Positions 1 to 11,740 of a stretch of 64,000 nucleotides of DNA are shown here, one piece after another; positions within the stretch are counted from its first letter, which is position 1; every line of letters begins with the position of its first letter. Made by a program: the position numbers and the translations under genes. The notes beneath the pieces were generated by a model. The model did no database searches. It was not told where the DNA came from and worked only from the letters and a program-made list of their open reading frames with translations. Source of the stretch: Apiosordaria backusii (lineage: Eukaryota > Ascomycota > Sordariomycetes > Sordariales > Lasiosphaeriaceae); NCBI GenBank assembly GCA_030549205.1, contig JAUKTV010000006.1, positions 1,568,501 through 1,632,500 of the forward strand, in the 5' to 3' direction.

Positions 1-2078
1 ACCGCCTCTGGTCGTTGGGTGTAAGGCCTCTGAAATGATTGGATATTCGCACTTCTCCGTTCGGCTGATTCGACCGTTGGCAGGCCAGAAACGCGGCCCG
101 TAGTAGTCTCTTATAGAAGCCATACGGAATGTCTCGAAAAAAATTCAATAGGAGGCCTTGACGCCTTTTTACCTGCGTTCCGATCTGTCGGGTCAACCAG
201 GCAAGAAAGGGGTGTCCGGTGATGCATTCTGGACGCACCGGCGAGCAAATGCAAAGCTGAGCACTGCCGACGGTGCAGAAAGCGGTTCGCCATTCCGTGG
301 AATACCTAGAAGTTGAAACTCTGGAGATTAAATGCAGATCGCCACATGTGATTCGGAGATCACGGCCTGAATCAGACATACATGACTTCATCTTTCAGGA
401 AAAGGCTGATATCGTAGCCAATCCGATGAGAGAATGCATGTTCTGTTGGACAAATGCGGTGGAAGACATCGACGGTGACCAATTCTCACCGCTATCCATC
501 CAACACATCAGGCTAGTAGTAGCCGAGATGAGCAAAAGGTCTATTAGATTCGTATGCCCTATTGGCTATCTGGCGCCCGCTGGTGTCCGGCCTATGTTCG
601 GACAAGGGCAGACGTCTTGCAGAATGGAAGCTTAACGCTTGGGGATGATTCGGTACCTGGCAAAACCAACTATCTATTACCTACTACGTAATGCATTAAG
701 TTCCGCGTACGGACTATCACTGAACGCCAAACCATATGGAAGGAAATCCGACAGGCTGCTTGGTCCCAGCCCAGTGGTACGCATGTTGACCAATCCGGGG
801 GCACAGGTGATCACTGTAGATCATAGGGCTGAAGAGATGGCCTCGTGTAATAAGTTGGCTACTACTTTGCCTCGAGGAGGGATACTTTCGTGCATCTAAT
901 CATATCGTTTTTCATTCCAAAATGAAGAGTTTGTTATTTAACCAGTAGGTAGTACCAGGGACTCTACCCTTGAAGCAAAACAGACATTCGGTGTGACTAA
1001 GAGAGATTAATCAGAAATTGAAGAAGAATAATTTAACGCGAGAACATGTCACCAATTCAACATTTCAACAGCGAGTTACTCATCCGCTAGGCATTTTCAG
1101 GCATCAGGTGTGCATAGCAAGGAATCCACAGGCCACAGGACCTGGTGCAACAGACCAGTAGATTCCACTGAATTATGGTCCAGAAACAGAGTCACAGGGA
1201 CGGCGGCCGATGGGCGTGCATTGAGAGCGGGAGGGCAATGCTTGTTTGAGAAAATTATCCGCTTGGGGTGATTCATAGGTGATAATTCTCAGGCTTGGCC
1301 CATCCTGAGGACAGTGTTTCTCCGCCTCGCGGGGTGTGGCTTGCCTCAGGCCTTGGACCTCATGTACCTTATGGTTTTCCCCTCGATATTTTCCGCGAGT
1401 AAAATCAATCTCGATTCCACGCGCATCTGGGCTTTTATGCGACTGTCTGTTGATATCGTGTGACCGTCTGTGCAGTGCAAGACTTGGCCCCCTATTGGGT
1501 CGCGCTTAATGGCTGCCACCAACCATGCACGCTAAAATGTACCAATGGGACTTTCTCGTCAAACCAACGAACTTGTGTTCAGGAGGCGGAGCCACGTCCC
1601 AACTCAGGCACTGCGCCGCGAGGGACATGGGATGAATTTGACTGCCGATTCTGCTTTCAGTGGCCACCAAACAAGTGTGGTATGTACCACTGCCACCAGC
1701 GGCCCGGATGCTTGGCCAGAATCCCTCGCCCAACTCAACCACAACTTCATGTAGTACTTCCTAATCTCGATTTGGCTTCCAAGGCATTCTTGCCCGTGTT
1801 TCTCTTATGGGCTCCATAATGAGGCACGGCTGGGGTGTGTGTGAGTTGAGATGTTTTTGTCTAGGTAGACAATGACCACCCTACCTTGCTTTGGGTGGAC
1901 CTGTACCAGGTCTAGTTGTCTCTTCCATGACCAATCCGCCTTGATTGTTGGCCACGATCGACGCCACCAGTGTAATAGGGATTTTTCCAGAAGGCGCCCC
2001 ATATCTCGTCAAGACTTGACGAGTACACCGTGGATCCCTCGACTACCCAGAGCACAAGACAGCATCTACCTCCCCAGA
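1..2078. other. Gene-poor stretch
   Basis: I find no supported gene here. Open frames on both strands are short, begin mostly at non-ATG codons and have no spliced continuation or recognisable motif. The last 150 bases lead into the promoter of the small gene at 2297. Confidence 0.5.
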
Positions 2079-2086
2079 TATATATA
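2079..2086 (+). promoter_or_regulatory. TATA box of the small gene at 2297
   Basis: TATATATA lies about 210 bases before the ATG at 2297. It is followed by a pyrimidine- and CA-rich leader with a CATCAG/CATCAT trinucleotide run near 2175-2200, as is usual for fungal 5' leaders. Confidence 0.5.
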
Positions 2087-2296
2087 CTCGGCGTCCACAT
2101 CGCCTTCTCACCCCCTTTTCGCTATCCATTCACACATCAGAAAAGATACTCGACCTTGGTTTACATCTAAGCCATCGGATCAGCATCAGCATCATCATCG
2201 ACGTACAACCTTACTCGAGACAACACACGCCTTCTACCTTTCGTCGCCATCATCTTCTCTAGGCGGGTATTTGAAGCCAAAACTACCTTAGCAACC

Positions 2297-2494
2297 ATGT
2301 GCAACTGGGAACAAACCGTGTATGCTTGCCAACACCGGAGCAAAGTCCGTAGGCAAGCATACTCGTGCACCGTCTACACTCGTTACATCTACGGCGAATG
2401 CCGCTTCGACAGTCGTCACGACAAGGTTTTCAAAGTCATCAGCTACGAGGACTGCGAAGATTGCAGAAGATTGTACGAGTTCGTCAACTTCTAG
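2297..2494 (+). CDS. Small Cys-rich cytosolic protein, unknown function
   Basis: An intronless 65-residue protein. The start is chosen for its strong fungal context (GCAACCATGTGC) and the upstream TATA box. It has no signal peptide. Six cysteines are spread as C2, C11, C24, C35, C53 and C56, with a CEDC motif near the end and an N-terminal MCNWEQTVYACQH that resembles the W-x-x-T-x-Y-x-C-x-H opening of many short uncharacterised Pezizomycotina proteins (family likeness from memory, not searched). Two other frames over the same DNA are also open, which lowers certainty. A Cys/His metal site is possible but is inference. Confidence 0.5.
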   Translation: MCNWEQTVYACQHRSKVRRQAYSCTVYTRYIYGECRFDSRHDKVFKVISYEDCEDCRRLYEFVNF

Positions 2495-5400
2495 ACAGCA
2501 AGCACTGGCGTACAGCACAGGGAGTGTATGATTATGGTATGGTGACCTTGAATTGGTCCTTGTTACTCGCACGGGTCAGATCAACTAACTATCCGGTAGG
2601 ACGCAATGTACTTGTATTACTTGTACAACACGATTAGCATTTGCATGGCGGGACGGATTTTCTGGAGCATCACATTATCAGATGGGTACCTATACACGAT
2701 AGACGGGGATTTAGAGAAACTTTAGACTTTGCATCGATACAGAAGAAGCTCGCAAGGGATCTCTGTATCATACCACATCATGTTATACTACGCAGGCGAT
2801 TCTTGACTTTCATTAAGCATGTTTTATTTTCTTAGTACTTTATTTTGTTTTATTAGAGGTACAAAGCTTAGATGGAATACTACTACTATCTACCTACAAT
2901 AACACTATCATGTTCAAGATCGCAATCAATCTACATCCATCATGTTTCTGGCATTCACCAGCTGCTTTGGCAAGATTCATTCATGCAGTCAGGTGGTGGT
3001 TGCTTGTAAAACCGCCCGCCAACCTGCGTTACACAAACCTAGGTACCTATGTATCATGACTCCTGAAACGGATCACAATATCCTTTCGTCCGGGAAAGCC
3101 GACTCACTCGCACGAGGGTCCCGGAGCTCGCCATGAGGTTATCCTTATTGTCTGCGGCGTTAAGAGCGCCACTCGGGAGTGGCGGGGGATATCCGGCGTT
3201 GGGACCTTGCTAGATAGACGCCAAGCGATCCAGCTCCAACTACAATCATGGTTCTCGAATACCAGTCGTGTGTCCAACCACGTCACCCTTATGTGCAGGG
3301 AAGGTTATGTCCAACATTTTGGCCCCCTGCAGAACCCGGGAGATGATTTGTTGGTAGTACGACGGAGAAGTGGGCGGGCTCCTCCGTGGGTGACCCCCGG
3401 ATCCGGACCAGATCGCTCGGCCCGGTCGTGGTTTTTCGGACCCGTCCCGCGCAGGGGAGAGTTAATACCGGGCACAGCATTTATCTCCGGACATACCAGT
3501 ACTGATTTTGTCCACATCACCCCTCACGGCGGGCTTCACGGCGGCCTTCATGTCGGGAATTGGAGATAACGTGTTCGTCAAAATACGCACTAAGAATTGA
3601 CAAGACGCCACCTGGAAAAAAACAAAACAGCGAGCATCTTGTGCATGAAGCGCCAGTGTTGGTTCAGTCATTGTTGTGTTAGCAGTCGATACTGGCGATG
3701 CCACTCCGAAATGGGTAAGGCGGCCAATCAACCCCTGATCCAACGCGCTGGAGCATGGAATGCTGTGCCCCGTGCCAGCTTCCCCGACGCGTCAATGGGT
3801 TCCATTCCCAGCCGAGCGGGACAGTTCACAGAATCAAGAAGCGGCAAAAGTGCGGCAAAGCTGGTTTGGCTTCCTTGTTTCCATCCTTCGATGCTGTGTT
3901 CCAGCCGGCCATGTTTTGGACGAGAGTGCATCGTCTCAGCCGACTGCCGGCGGGGTCAAACACCATCAGCCACGCGCCTAGAGATGAGCTGCGGCCCTAC
4001 ATCTAATTTCATCGCCATGCCCAACTGGAGGAGCTTCACGGAAGGAGCCGGGCAGCACTAGCATCAAGAGATCAGGAAATCAGGAAATCTAACTGACAGT
4101 GTGTACGGATACAGCAGACATCACAATTACCTAGCTACCATCATCAATATTTGCAGAAATCAAGAGCCCTATTTGGAAACGTCGCAAGCACATAAAAATA
4201 CAGATCAACAGGCGCGGGCGGTGTTTAGCAACAAGTCCCAATCTAATGCAAGCATGATTTTCGATGACGTCAAAGTAGCTATAGAAAGTTCGCAAGACCG
4301 CCCCCAAATTTCACACTGTACCTAACCACGGAGTTGTCGACAGAAATAAGATTGTCAAACCAGACCACCAACAACAGCTCCAGCGGCACAACATCTACCA
4401 TGCTCCATCTCCATCGAGAATAAACTTTCGGTGTTTCGGCCGGATGCACGTCAAATCCAATTGTACTGTACGACCATGTCGATAAACAACCTGGGGAAGA
4501 AGGCTGTACCTGTTTCAAGTGGATAATGCAAGGCTGATACAGTCTTAGCGACATGGCATCACCAGCACCAGTGCGGCACATTCCTGAGAATGTTGGATAC
4601 TAGCATCCTTGCACACAACGTGTCTCCTCGCGGGAATCCCGCAGCAACTTAATATCGGCCATCAATTTGGCCACCTTTGCCGCTAACTCCACATCTCCAG
4701 TATCACCGCAGTTTACGGCCTGGTATTCTCGGCCACTTTCTACCTTTGCCTTTTTTCAGTCGTCGGTGGCCGGCCCGAATGGTGCGTGGTCCCCAGCCAC
4801 CGGGCCACCACCATGCAAACTTTGCAATCATGCTTCAACGCCACTTTGGCTATCACTAGCAGGAGATGAGATGGAAACATAGTTTCGTCTCCTCTTTCGT
4901 CTGATCTTCTTATTTGTTCTTGTACGGCAACGGGTTACCGAGCCCCCTCTCGACTCCGACTTTGTCATCCACCGCTGGCATCCTCCTGGCCATGAGCGGA
5001 TGGGGTATATGATCCGTGCCTCGTCCAGTGCTGTCAGGTCTTTACGTATTGGCCTATGAGCCAGCCTTGCCAAGAATCTTGTATCTGTGTTTGCGGGTAC
5101 GGGCTTCACATCATTGTTAGCAATGGCTAACCTGAGGCTTATTGAGGCTAACCAAGTTTTGGTCGCCGTGTGGCCCGTATTTTGACGACTGATATCAAGT
5201 GTCCTGTAAAACGCAATGTCCGCTGACCGGAGCATACTCCATGAAGGGAACCGGCCCTGAGCATGGGGTCTTCTTAGGTAATGCGAGTGCCTTAGATGTA
5301 TACCTACGATGAAACGGCAGTGTGAAGCAAAAAGGGATCCTGCGAGTCATTGAGAACTTGAAAGTTTCGGTTCGGAGGGATTCTCGGTAGAATCCATCGA

Positions 5401-6055
5401 CATTGTGTGACGCTCCAAGATTCAAGGGGTGCCGTTACCCTTTCCCCGTGGGGGCTGACTTCTTTAGCATCATGAGTTCGGATGACAGATAGATAGGGCT
5501 ATCTGGTTACACAGAGAGAGGCGGAATGTTTCCCAATTCCCAGAGATGAAAAATACCTAAGCTTCAGGCAGCCGAATAAACTTCCAAACAGCCGCGTCTT
5601 GTGTCACGCAAGACAATCAGGTAAGCACCGGGGAGATATCATGCCTTTTCTGCTATTCAAGAAACAAAATTTCTGCCCCGAGTCGACATTACGGCCGGGC
5701 TCCGGGGCGGACGGCAACAGCGGGGGTTTGAAGATATCTGAATCCTCCTTGCGGCAAAACTGACTTCATCGGAGCAATCATACAAAATGAAACAAGTTAC
5801 CCAAGAAACTGAACCTTGCGTCAATTGCTCTGAATAGGTATCTGTTTATAGCAAGGCTGACTCGCACATTCACCGCATAACGCCGTCGATCTGTGACCCG
5901 TTTGATTGGACCATACCATACGCTTGGTGTTCCATGATTTTCACCAGGCGCCATCATCCCCAACCTGAACGAAGTCTAATCCCGCACCACTGCCTGACCA
6001 ACCCGAAACAGAACAGCATCTTCCATCCACGATATCATCAAATTAAGGTAACTGG
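2495..6055. other. Gene-poor stretch
   Basis: No convincing gene. Both strands carry several overlapping open frames of 60 to 154 codons (for example 3597-4061), but none has conserved-looking motifs, a good start context or splice-supported extension. A TACCTAGGTA-type motif (ACCTAGGTACCT) occurs near 3038. The GC-rich patch at about 3290-3560 is unexplained. Confidence 0.45.
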
Positions 6056-6154
6056 GGACGTGTGGCTTAGTTGATAGAGCGTTCAGAAGATGCTAAACAT
6101 CTTCTCTCTCTCAGGAAATGCACAAGGTCTTGGGTTCGATTCCATGCTCGTCCA
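6056..6154 (+). pseudogene. Decayed tRNA-like sequence (Ala-related)
   Basis: It has a tRNA outline: acceptor GGACGTG against CTCGTCC with one mismatch, a D-arm GCTT...GAGC, a B-box GGTTCGATTCC and discriminator A. The anticodon arm is not foldable in the canonical way. In its place sits a perfect 7-bp hairpin (GAAGATG, loop CTAAA, CATCTTC; 6086-6104) followed by a CT-rich stretch. The T-stem is damaged (TTGGG against CCATG). Acceptor ends and the AAGGTCTTGGGTT segment match the intact tRNA-Ala 37 bases downstream, so it looks like a diverged tandem copy. An unusual intron-bearing tRNA remains an alternative. Confidence 0.6.
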
Positions 6155-6191
6155 ATACCCCTGATCTCACCACAAATTTCCACTTCTTATC

Positions 6192-6276
6192 GGGCGTGTG
6201 GCGCAATTGGTAGCGCGTTCGCTTTGCAGTAAGCATCTCATGCGAAAGGTCTTGGGTTTGATTCCCAACTCGTCCA
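6192..6276 (+). tRNA. tRNA-Ala (anticodon TGC) with a 12-base intron
   Basis: Acceptor GGGCGTG pairs with CTCGTCC (one T-T mismatch and one G-T pair). The D-stem is GCGC/GCGC, the anticodon stem TTCGC/GCGAA, the T-stem TTGGG/CCCAA and the discriminator A. Loop TTTGCAT gives anticodon TGC, which fits alanine. The loop is interrupted after position 37 by GTAAGCATCTCA, the canonical site of nuclear tRNA introns. The A-box and B-box are near consensus (B-box GGTTTGATTCC). It decodes GCN alanine codons, chiefly GCA. Confidence 0.88.
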
Positions 6277-7079
6277 AACAGCTAAAGTTGTTCTTTTGCC
6301 TCGCATTGGCGGCAATATCTTTTTCATGTTTTGGTTCTAAAATGACAACCGACATCCGCCTTTAACTACATCCACTTCAATGTGTAGTGGACTCTTTTTG
6401 TCGAAGCAGAATTAATATATAGCCTCGTAATTACCAAGTTACCTCAAGACATGTATTGTTCGGCAGACCAGATCGACAGTACCTTACTTTAGGTAGGTAG
6501 TTGGCTTCATCTACGACGGATTCAGGGGCAACTCAACTCCTGCGCCCATGTGACTTATACCATTGAGAGACCTATAGACTCAAGTCAGGTCTATAAGCTC
6601 ACGTAACAAAAACAACCTTATAGTCAGCGGGTCTGGGGTCTCTTGGGGAAAGCTTCTTCCACCATACATGGAACATGCACCCCTGATCGGACCGCATTAT
6701 TAGACACCGCACATAAACAAGCACAAACAAGCCTCGGATGGAGTACGTCAGCTGCGGCTAGTCATAATTGGTTGTGTCCGGATTAGCCAGATTGCCTACC
6801 CCAGACTCTGTCAACTTGATCATTTAGGCTGCGGCCGAGGAATAATTGACGATCAACCCAGCCGCGAGCCGCAATTGGAAAAAAGTGCCAAGGCCCATTT
6901 ATACCGGGCCCTTCCGGTCCTCCTCCTCACTTCTTGAACAGATTTGGCTGTTGATCTGAGGGGTTGTCTTGGGTAGAATTCTAAACTTGAAAATATTACT
7001 TGAAGGAGGCGACGCCGCCGTGTTTTACCTCCTGTCACTTGTAATCCTTCCAAACCCCTGGCACCATAGACCCATCGCG
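6277..7079. other. Spacer and promoter of the SMP-30-like gene
   Basis: No gene seen. A TAGGTAGGTAG motif occurs near 6490. A TTTATA element at about 6898 lies 180 bases upstream of the ATG at 7080 and may serve as its TATA box. Confidence 0.45.
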
Positions 7080-7955
7080 ATGTTGTCCCAAGTGACTCTC
7101 ATCTCCCTCCTGGCCAGCGCCAGCCTGGGCTCAGCAACCCCAGTAGCTCCCCGACAGGCTGCTCAGCAAGTCGTCCGCATCAACTCCATCGAGAATGTCG
7201 CCGTCCGTTCCAACGGCCTCATCCTGGCTACCAACATGAACAGCGCAACCCTCTACTCCGTTGACCCCGTAGCCAAGACCTCCTCCACTGCTCTCTCCGT
7301 CTCCGGCACCAACGGCCTCTCAGGAATCGCCGAGTACCAGCCCGACCAATTCGCCGTCATTGGCGGCGGGAAATCCATCTACAAAGTCGACTTCACCTCC
7401 GGCACTCCCCGGTCCACCCTCATCAAGACCATCACCGAGGCCCAGAACCTCAACGGCCTCGCCTACTTTGACAACTCCACCGTCCTGGTCGCGGACGCCG
7501 GCCGCGGCAACGTCTACAAGATCGACGTCAACACGGGCGACTACTCGGAAGTCGCCCGCGACCCCACCATGGCGCCATCGGGCGGCATCCCCTTCGGCAT
7601 CGACGGCATCCGATACGCCAACGGGACGCTCTGGTACACCAACATCTTCCGCAACTCGTTCCACAAGATCCCCCTCGATCCCGTCACGGCCAAGAGCACG
7701 GGCGCCCAGACCACCCTCTGGACCAACCTCATGGGCGATGACCTCTGCTTCGGCCCCAACGGCAAGATCTATGTCACCACCAACAGCAGGAACTCGCTTG
7801 TCGAGGTTGACCCGACCGCGGCGAGACCCAGCCCCGTGAGCGTGGGTACCGTGACAGGCAGCACGAGCTGTGCGTTCGGGAGGACAGACAAGGACAGGAA
7901 CGTCGCGTATGTGGGCGGTGGACAGGGCGTTTTTGCTGTTACCATTCGGGTCTGA
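7080..7955 (+). CDS. Secreted SMP-30/gluconolactonase-like beta-propeller protein
   Basis: A 291-residue intronless protein. The ATG at 7080 is preferred over an upstream in-frame start at 6969 because it opens directly into a signal peptide (MLSQVTLISLLASASLGSA, then TPVAPRQ). The mature part consists of repeated short blades with NGL, GLAYFDNSTVLVADAG, GIDGIRYANGTLWYTN and LCFGPNGKIYVTT, the pattern of six-bladed SMP-30/strictosidine-synthase-like propellers. Such proteins hydrolyse lactones or esters using a bound divalent metal; substrate and activity here are inference. It faces the epoxide hydrolase gene tail to tail with a 91-base gap. Confidence 0.85.
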   Translation: MLSQVTLISLLASASLGSATPVAPRQAAQQVVRINSIENVAVRSNGLILATNMNSATLYSVDPVAKTSSTALSVSGTNGLSGIAEYQPDQFAVIGGGKSIYKVDFTSGTPRSTLIKTITEAQNLNGLAYFDNSTVLVADAGRGNVYKIDVNTGDYSEVARDPTMAPSGGIPFGIDGIRYANGTLWYTNIFRNSFHKIPLDPVTAKSTGAQTTLWTNLMGDDLCFGPNGKIYVTTNSRNSLVEVDPTAARPSPVSVGTVTGSTSCAFGRTDKDRNVAYVGGGQGVFAVTIRV

Positions 7956-8046
7956 GCAAACTGGAAATCTTCTCCTCGGTAGTATCGAAACACCACAAAT
8001 CATGATGTATGTACATATAAGAGGAATAAACCCCCTTTGAAGTCCC

Positions 8047-9396
8047 TCACTTCTGCTGCAAAACTTTGACAAAATCCTCCAGCCCCCTGGCAAGAACTCC
8101 AGGCTGTTCCAACTGCGCAAAATGCCCGCCCACTTCCTCCTCCCTCCAAAAGATCAAATTGGAGTATTTCTCTATCCATGCTCTAGGGGTGGGAATGACT
8201 TCGTACGGGAACCACATCATGCCCACCTTCTTCGGGGCCATCACTGGGAACTGCGCGTTACTCGACGGCGGGGCCCGCCCGTTGAGGGCAAACGCCTCCC
8301 GGTAGGAATAAAAGCTAGTGTGGATCTTGCCAGTGTGCCAGTACAGCGCCACGCTCGCGATAATCTCCTCCATCAGCTTCCTCGAGTACCGAGCCCCGCT
8401 GGGTAGTGTCCGATCTTGAGCAAAAGAAAGGGGGTCGGTCCAGTCGAGGTACTTTTCTCCTACCCAGGCCAGCAAGGCGAGCGGGTTGGTGGACAGAGCC
8501 AACCCCAGTGTGCCGGGTCTAGAAGCTGCCATCATAGCGTAGGCGGAGCCGTCATTGCGAAACCAATCGCCTCTTTCCAGCCCCTTCTTGTCTTTTTCGC
8601 TCAGCGTTGTGAAATCGAAGCCTTCTGGCGGCGGGACAGGGCTGTAGTTGACTAGCACAGCACTGCAGTGCTCATACCGGTTGCCGAGGACGCGTGCGAT
8701 GCGTGAGCCGATATCACCTCCTTGAACTACATAATTCTTCAAACCAAGCGTACCGACCATGAATGAGTCGACGACGAAGGCAACGTCTTCCATGCCGTAG
8801 TTTCTGTCGGTGGGGAACTGATCGGAGAATCCAAAGCCAGGCAACGAGGGCGCAATCAGATGGAATGGGAGCTGGGACGAGTCGGGGTAGCTCTTCTTGA
8901 GCAGATTGAATAGGGGGAGAAATTCCAAGATAGATCCAGGCCATCCATGTAGAAAGACGACTGGCACGGCGTTGGGATTTTGACTGAAGACTCCAAGAAA
9001 TTGAATGTTGATCTGTTCACCTTTGTCATTGACAGGAACCGGGGCAGTGAAATTTGGGAAGCTGTTGATCCGAGATTCAACGGATTTCCTTGTGTCTGTT
9101 AACATATGTGTTCATTGATGAGAAAAAAAAAGAGAACGGTGCAAATACCAGTCGAATTCCTCCTCCCAAACTCGTTTAGCCTCCACAAGCCATTCTCTTC
9201 TCAGACCCAGCTTTCGGCTGCCATCGGGTAGAGAATTTTCATAGCATTCTCCTGGGATGGGGGATAGTTTGAGAAGGGCCTGGGTCCGGTCGAGTTGCTC
9301 TTGAGAAATACTGACGGTGAAAGGCGCTACTTCCTTGGGAAACTTGATGGTTCCAGAAGGGGAGCCCCAAGTGGACGCATTCGTTGAAGATGACAT
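8047..9396 (-). CDS. Epoxide hydrolase (microsomal/EHN type, alpha/beta hydrolase fold)
   Basis: 429 residues in two exons, complement(join(8047..9088,9149..9396)). The 60-base intron is placed so that TG|G restores a tryptophan in EFDW-KSVESRIN, the family's DW...E..IN signature; the more obvious upstream AG would create a stop. The N-terminal EHN domain spans about residues 18-130. The catalytic domain has the oxyanion motif HGWPG (130-134), nucleophile Asp208 in QGGDIGS and catalytic His405 in GGHFAQLEQP. A Tyr-bearing lid lies between them. It adds water to epoxides to give diols. The microsomal membrane anchor is absent, so a soluble enzyme is likely. The substrate is unknown. Confidence 0.9.
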
Positions 9397-10507
9397 GACT
9401 TCCAGGTAAATGGTAATTAGAAAAGTGATAGACTGCCCTCCAACTACAAGATATGCCCGCGAGCTGCAAAGAGAATTATCAGGTTATATCTATCTCGATA
9501 TCGGGTTTTGAACGGCAGTCAACAGCTATCGACCAGATAGAGGGGCCAACGTCACCCCGCAATGCGCACCTGTTGAAAAGGGCGGAGCAACAGCCGAGCC
9601 GGGTTGATCGCCGTCATCCTGTAGCGCGAAGGGCGAGGTGTGGGCCTCAAACTCTTGGTACTCAGATATGGGAAACATGTTGATGTGGTATCGATATGCA
9701 GATGTCAGATGGGCTTTGTGGTGATGCCATGTGATTGATACTCCTATGGGGCTACCTAGGTCTCAACGAGAAGAATTGGTGAGATTGGTCAGTACACGTG
9801 TAGATGTGTGTCAAGGAGGCTTGCAGGTCGTAACCGAGCAGATGGTGCTGCCATCAGCGTCCAGTAGGTGCGAGGGCAGGTGGTAGCGGTGGGATCTCGA
9901 GACCTGGGCCTGATTGACGCGAAAAATGACCGTGAAAGGTTGTGTTCTTCTGGGGTTAGGGGCGGCTCATACTGCTTTCCACAAGCACATCAGATAAGCG
10001 CCTAATCGAGGAAATCACCGAAGATACAGATGTTCCCGTCGTCACTCAGTCTGTGTCAACCTGACAGGTCTTGGCAGGCCAAGACGGGTTCGGATCGATT
10101 TGGCGTCCAATGAAACCCCGCACAAAAAGCCACAGTGGAGCAATCGGAGGAACGTTGCGATGGATCGCCGAGTCTGGGGTGCGCCAACGTCGCATTCTGG
10201 GCCCTGTTCAAGCCCAAACCACCACCACGGCACAACATTCAACATGGCCATCCCACTGCCGGTGGAGGCGCATTGTTCGCTGGCGCCACGATTTTGAGAA
10301 CATTGCTCCGAACAAGACAAGAAACGATGTAGATTGCGTGTCTGCGAGGCGCGTGCCGGATGCGATTTTGGGGGATAGGTAAAAAGAGCGACTTCCCTCT
10401 CCTCTGGCGGGCTGTGATCAAGCGATCTTGCCCTGCCACTTACCACCCATTACCTACTCTTATTTTGTCTCGAGTCTCTGACTTCAACATCCAGTCCCCA
10501 CCTCACA
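9397..10507. other. Shared divergent promoter region
   Basis: 1.1 kb between the divergent epoxide hydrolase and SDR genes, holding both promoters. A TACCTAGGT motif lies at about 9753. Open frames at 10042-10446 on both strands are mutual shadows without motifs; no gene is called. Confidence 0.5.
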
Positions 10508-11263
10508 ATGCCCAAGTCCATCCTCTTCCTCGGCGCAACAGGAGGCGTAGGCTTTTCTGCCCTCCAGCGCTCCCTCGCGGCCGGCCACTCCTGCACAGCT
10601 CTCTGTCGCACCCCTTCCACCCTCTCCTCTCGCTTCCCCGCTGAAGCCGATCAAAAGTCACTCCGGATCGAGCAGGGCAACGCCCACGACATTGATGCCG
10701 TCCTCCGCGCCCTTCTCCCCTCGCCGTCCTCGCCCCATCAGAGCCTCCCAGATATGATCGTCTTCTCCATCGGCGCCTACTTCAGCCTGTCCAAAATGGG
10801 CATGGACGACGCCCATGTATGCGAGAATGGCATCAGGACAGTCTTGGCTGCCCTGCAGAAAGCCAGGACGGAGCACAATTTGCAGGGCAAGCCGCGGATT
10901 GTTGCTGTCAGCTCGACAGGTGTCTCCGATCTTGGGAGGGATGTGCCGCTGTTGTTTGTCCCGTTGTATCATGTCGGTCTGAAGGTTCCTCACAAGGACA
11001 AGAAGGCCATGGAAAACGCGCTGCTCAAGAGCGAGGAAGAGTGGACGATTGTGAGGCCGAGCTTATTCGTTGATGGTGCTAAAGATGGTCCCAAGCGGGA
11101 GATCAGGGCTGGGAAGGAGGATCCAATCAAAGGGGTGGTGGAGAGTACGGCGGTAGGCTATACCATCAGTCGGGAGGACGTTGGGAAGTGGATCTATGAG
11201 AACCTTGTCGAAGGGGAGAAAGCTGGAGAGTGGCTGAAGAAGATGGCTGCCATCACATACTAA
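10508..11263 (+). CDS. Atypical SDR, NAD(P)-binding protein (NmrA/NAD(P)H-binding type)
   Basis: 251 residues, intronless, with start context CTCACAATGC. The Rossmann fold opens with MPKSILFLGATGGVGFSAL (dinucleotide-binding GATGGVG). The middle carries VAVSSTGVSDLGRDVPLLF and WTIVRPSLFVDG, typical of atypical SDRs in which the YxxxK catalytic pair is lost or altered; YHVGLKVPHKDKKAMENALL may carry partial equivalents. The C-terminus is charged. It may be an oxidoreductase or a redox-sensing protein. It is divergently arranged with the epoxide hydrolase, which could mean co-regulation (inference). Confidence 0.8.
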   Translation: MPKSILFLGATGGVGFSALQRSLAAGHSCTALCRTPSTLSSRFPAEADQKSLRIEQGNAHDIDAVLRALLPSPSSPHQSLPDMIVFSIGAYFSLSKMGMDDAHVCENGIRTVLAALQKARTEHNLQGKPRIVAVSSTGVSDLGRDVPLLFVPLYHVGLKVPHKDKKAMENALLKSEEEWTIVRPSLFVDGAKDGPKREIRAGKEDPIKGVVESTAVGYTISREDVGKWIYENLVEGEKAGEWLKKMAAITY

Positions 11264-11740
11264 TTGGGTGTCGATGTTTCAGTTTCTGTCGGACTGGCAG
11301 GCTCTCCTGTCTACTCGTGTTTCTTTTTTTTCTTTTTGACCATAGATACCATCTCGTGTTAACCAGCAATGTTTCTTCAGCTTTCGATAGACTTTAGCTT
11401 ACCAACGTTAATATCAGCCTCCATCCGCCAACAGCCCCTCACCCACTTACCTTCCCAGACCAAGCTTCTTGTGGCTTTCCATCGATCCAGAACCTTTTCA
11501 ACAGGTGCACAAAACCTTGCCTGACAGAACCAAAAGGAGAATTTTCAACGTCCCCCATGTAGGTGTTTAACCTGTTTCCAGATCACACAACCGCTACTGC
11601 ACCCACCACTCACTAGTTCTATCAGCCGAAAACTCCCCTGTGTCTCATCATCCACATCATCACCACAAGTGACACTACACGGCGCTACGCCCTCACAACA
11701 AACCAAAAAGAAAAAACATCAAACCAAACCTCAAGTCAAT
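11264..11740. other. Spacer
   Basis: Contains the 3' flank of the SDR gene and a pyrimidine- and CA-rich leader (from about 11580) of the small gene at 11741. No other gene seen. Confidence 0.5.

Noticed and set aside
1872..2291. 139-codon plus-strand frame before the small Cys-rich gene
   Set aside because: It crosses the TATA box and leader of the gene at 2297 and is low complexity (Ser/His/Pro).
7320..8120. 266-codon minus-strand frame
   Set aside because: Antisense shadow of the GC-rich SMP-30-like gene, with Gly/Asp/Val bias and no motifs.
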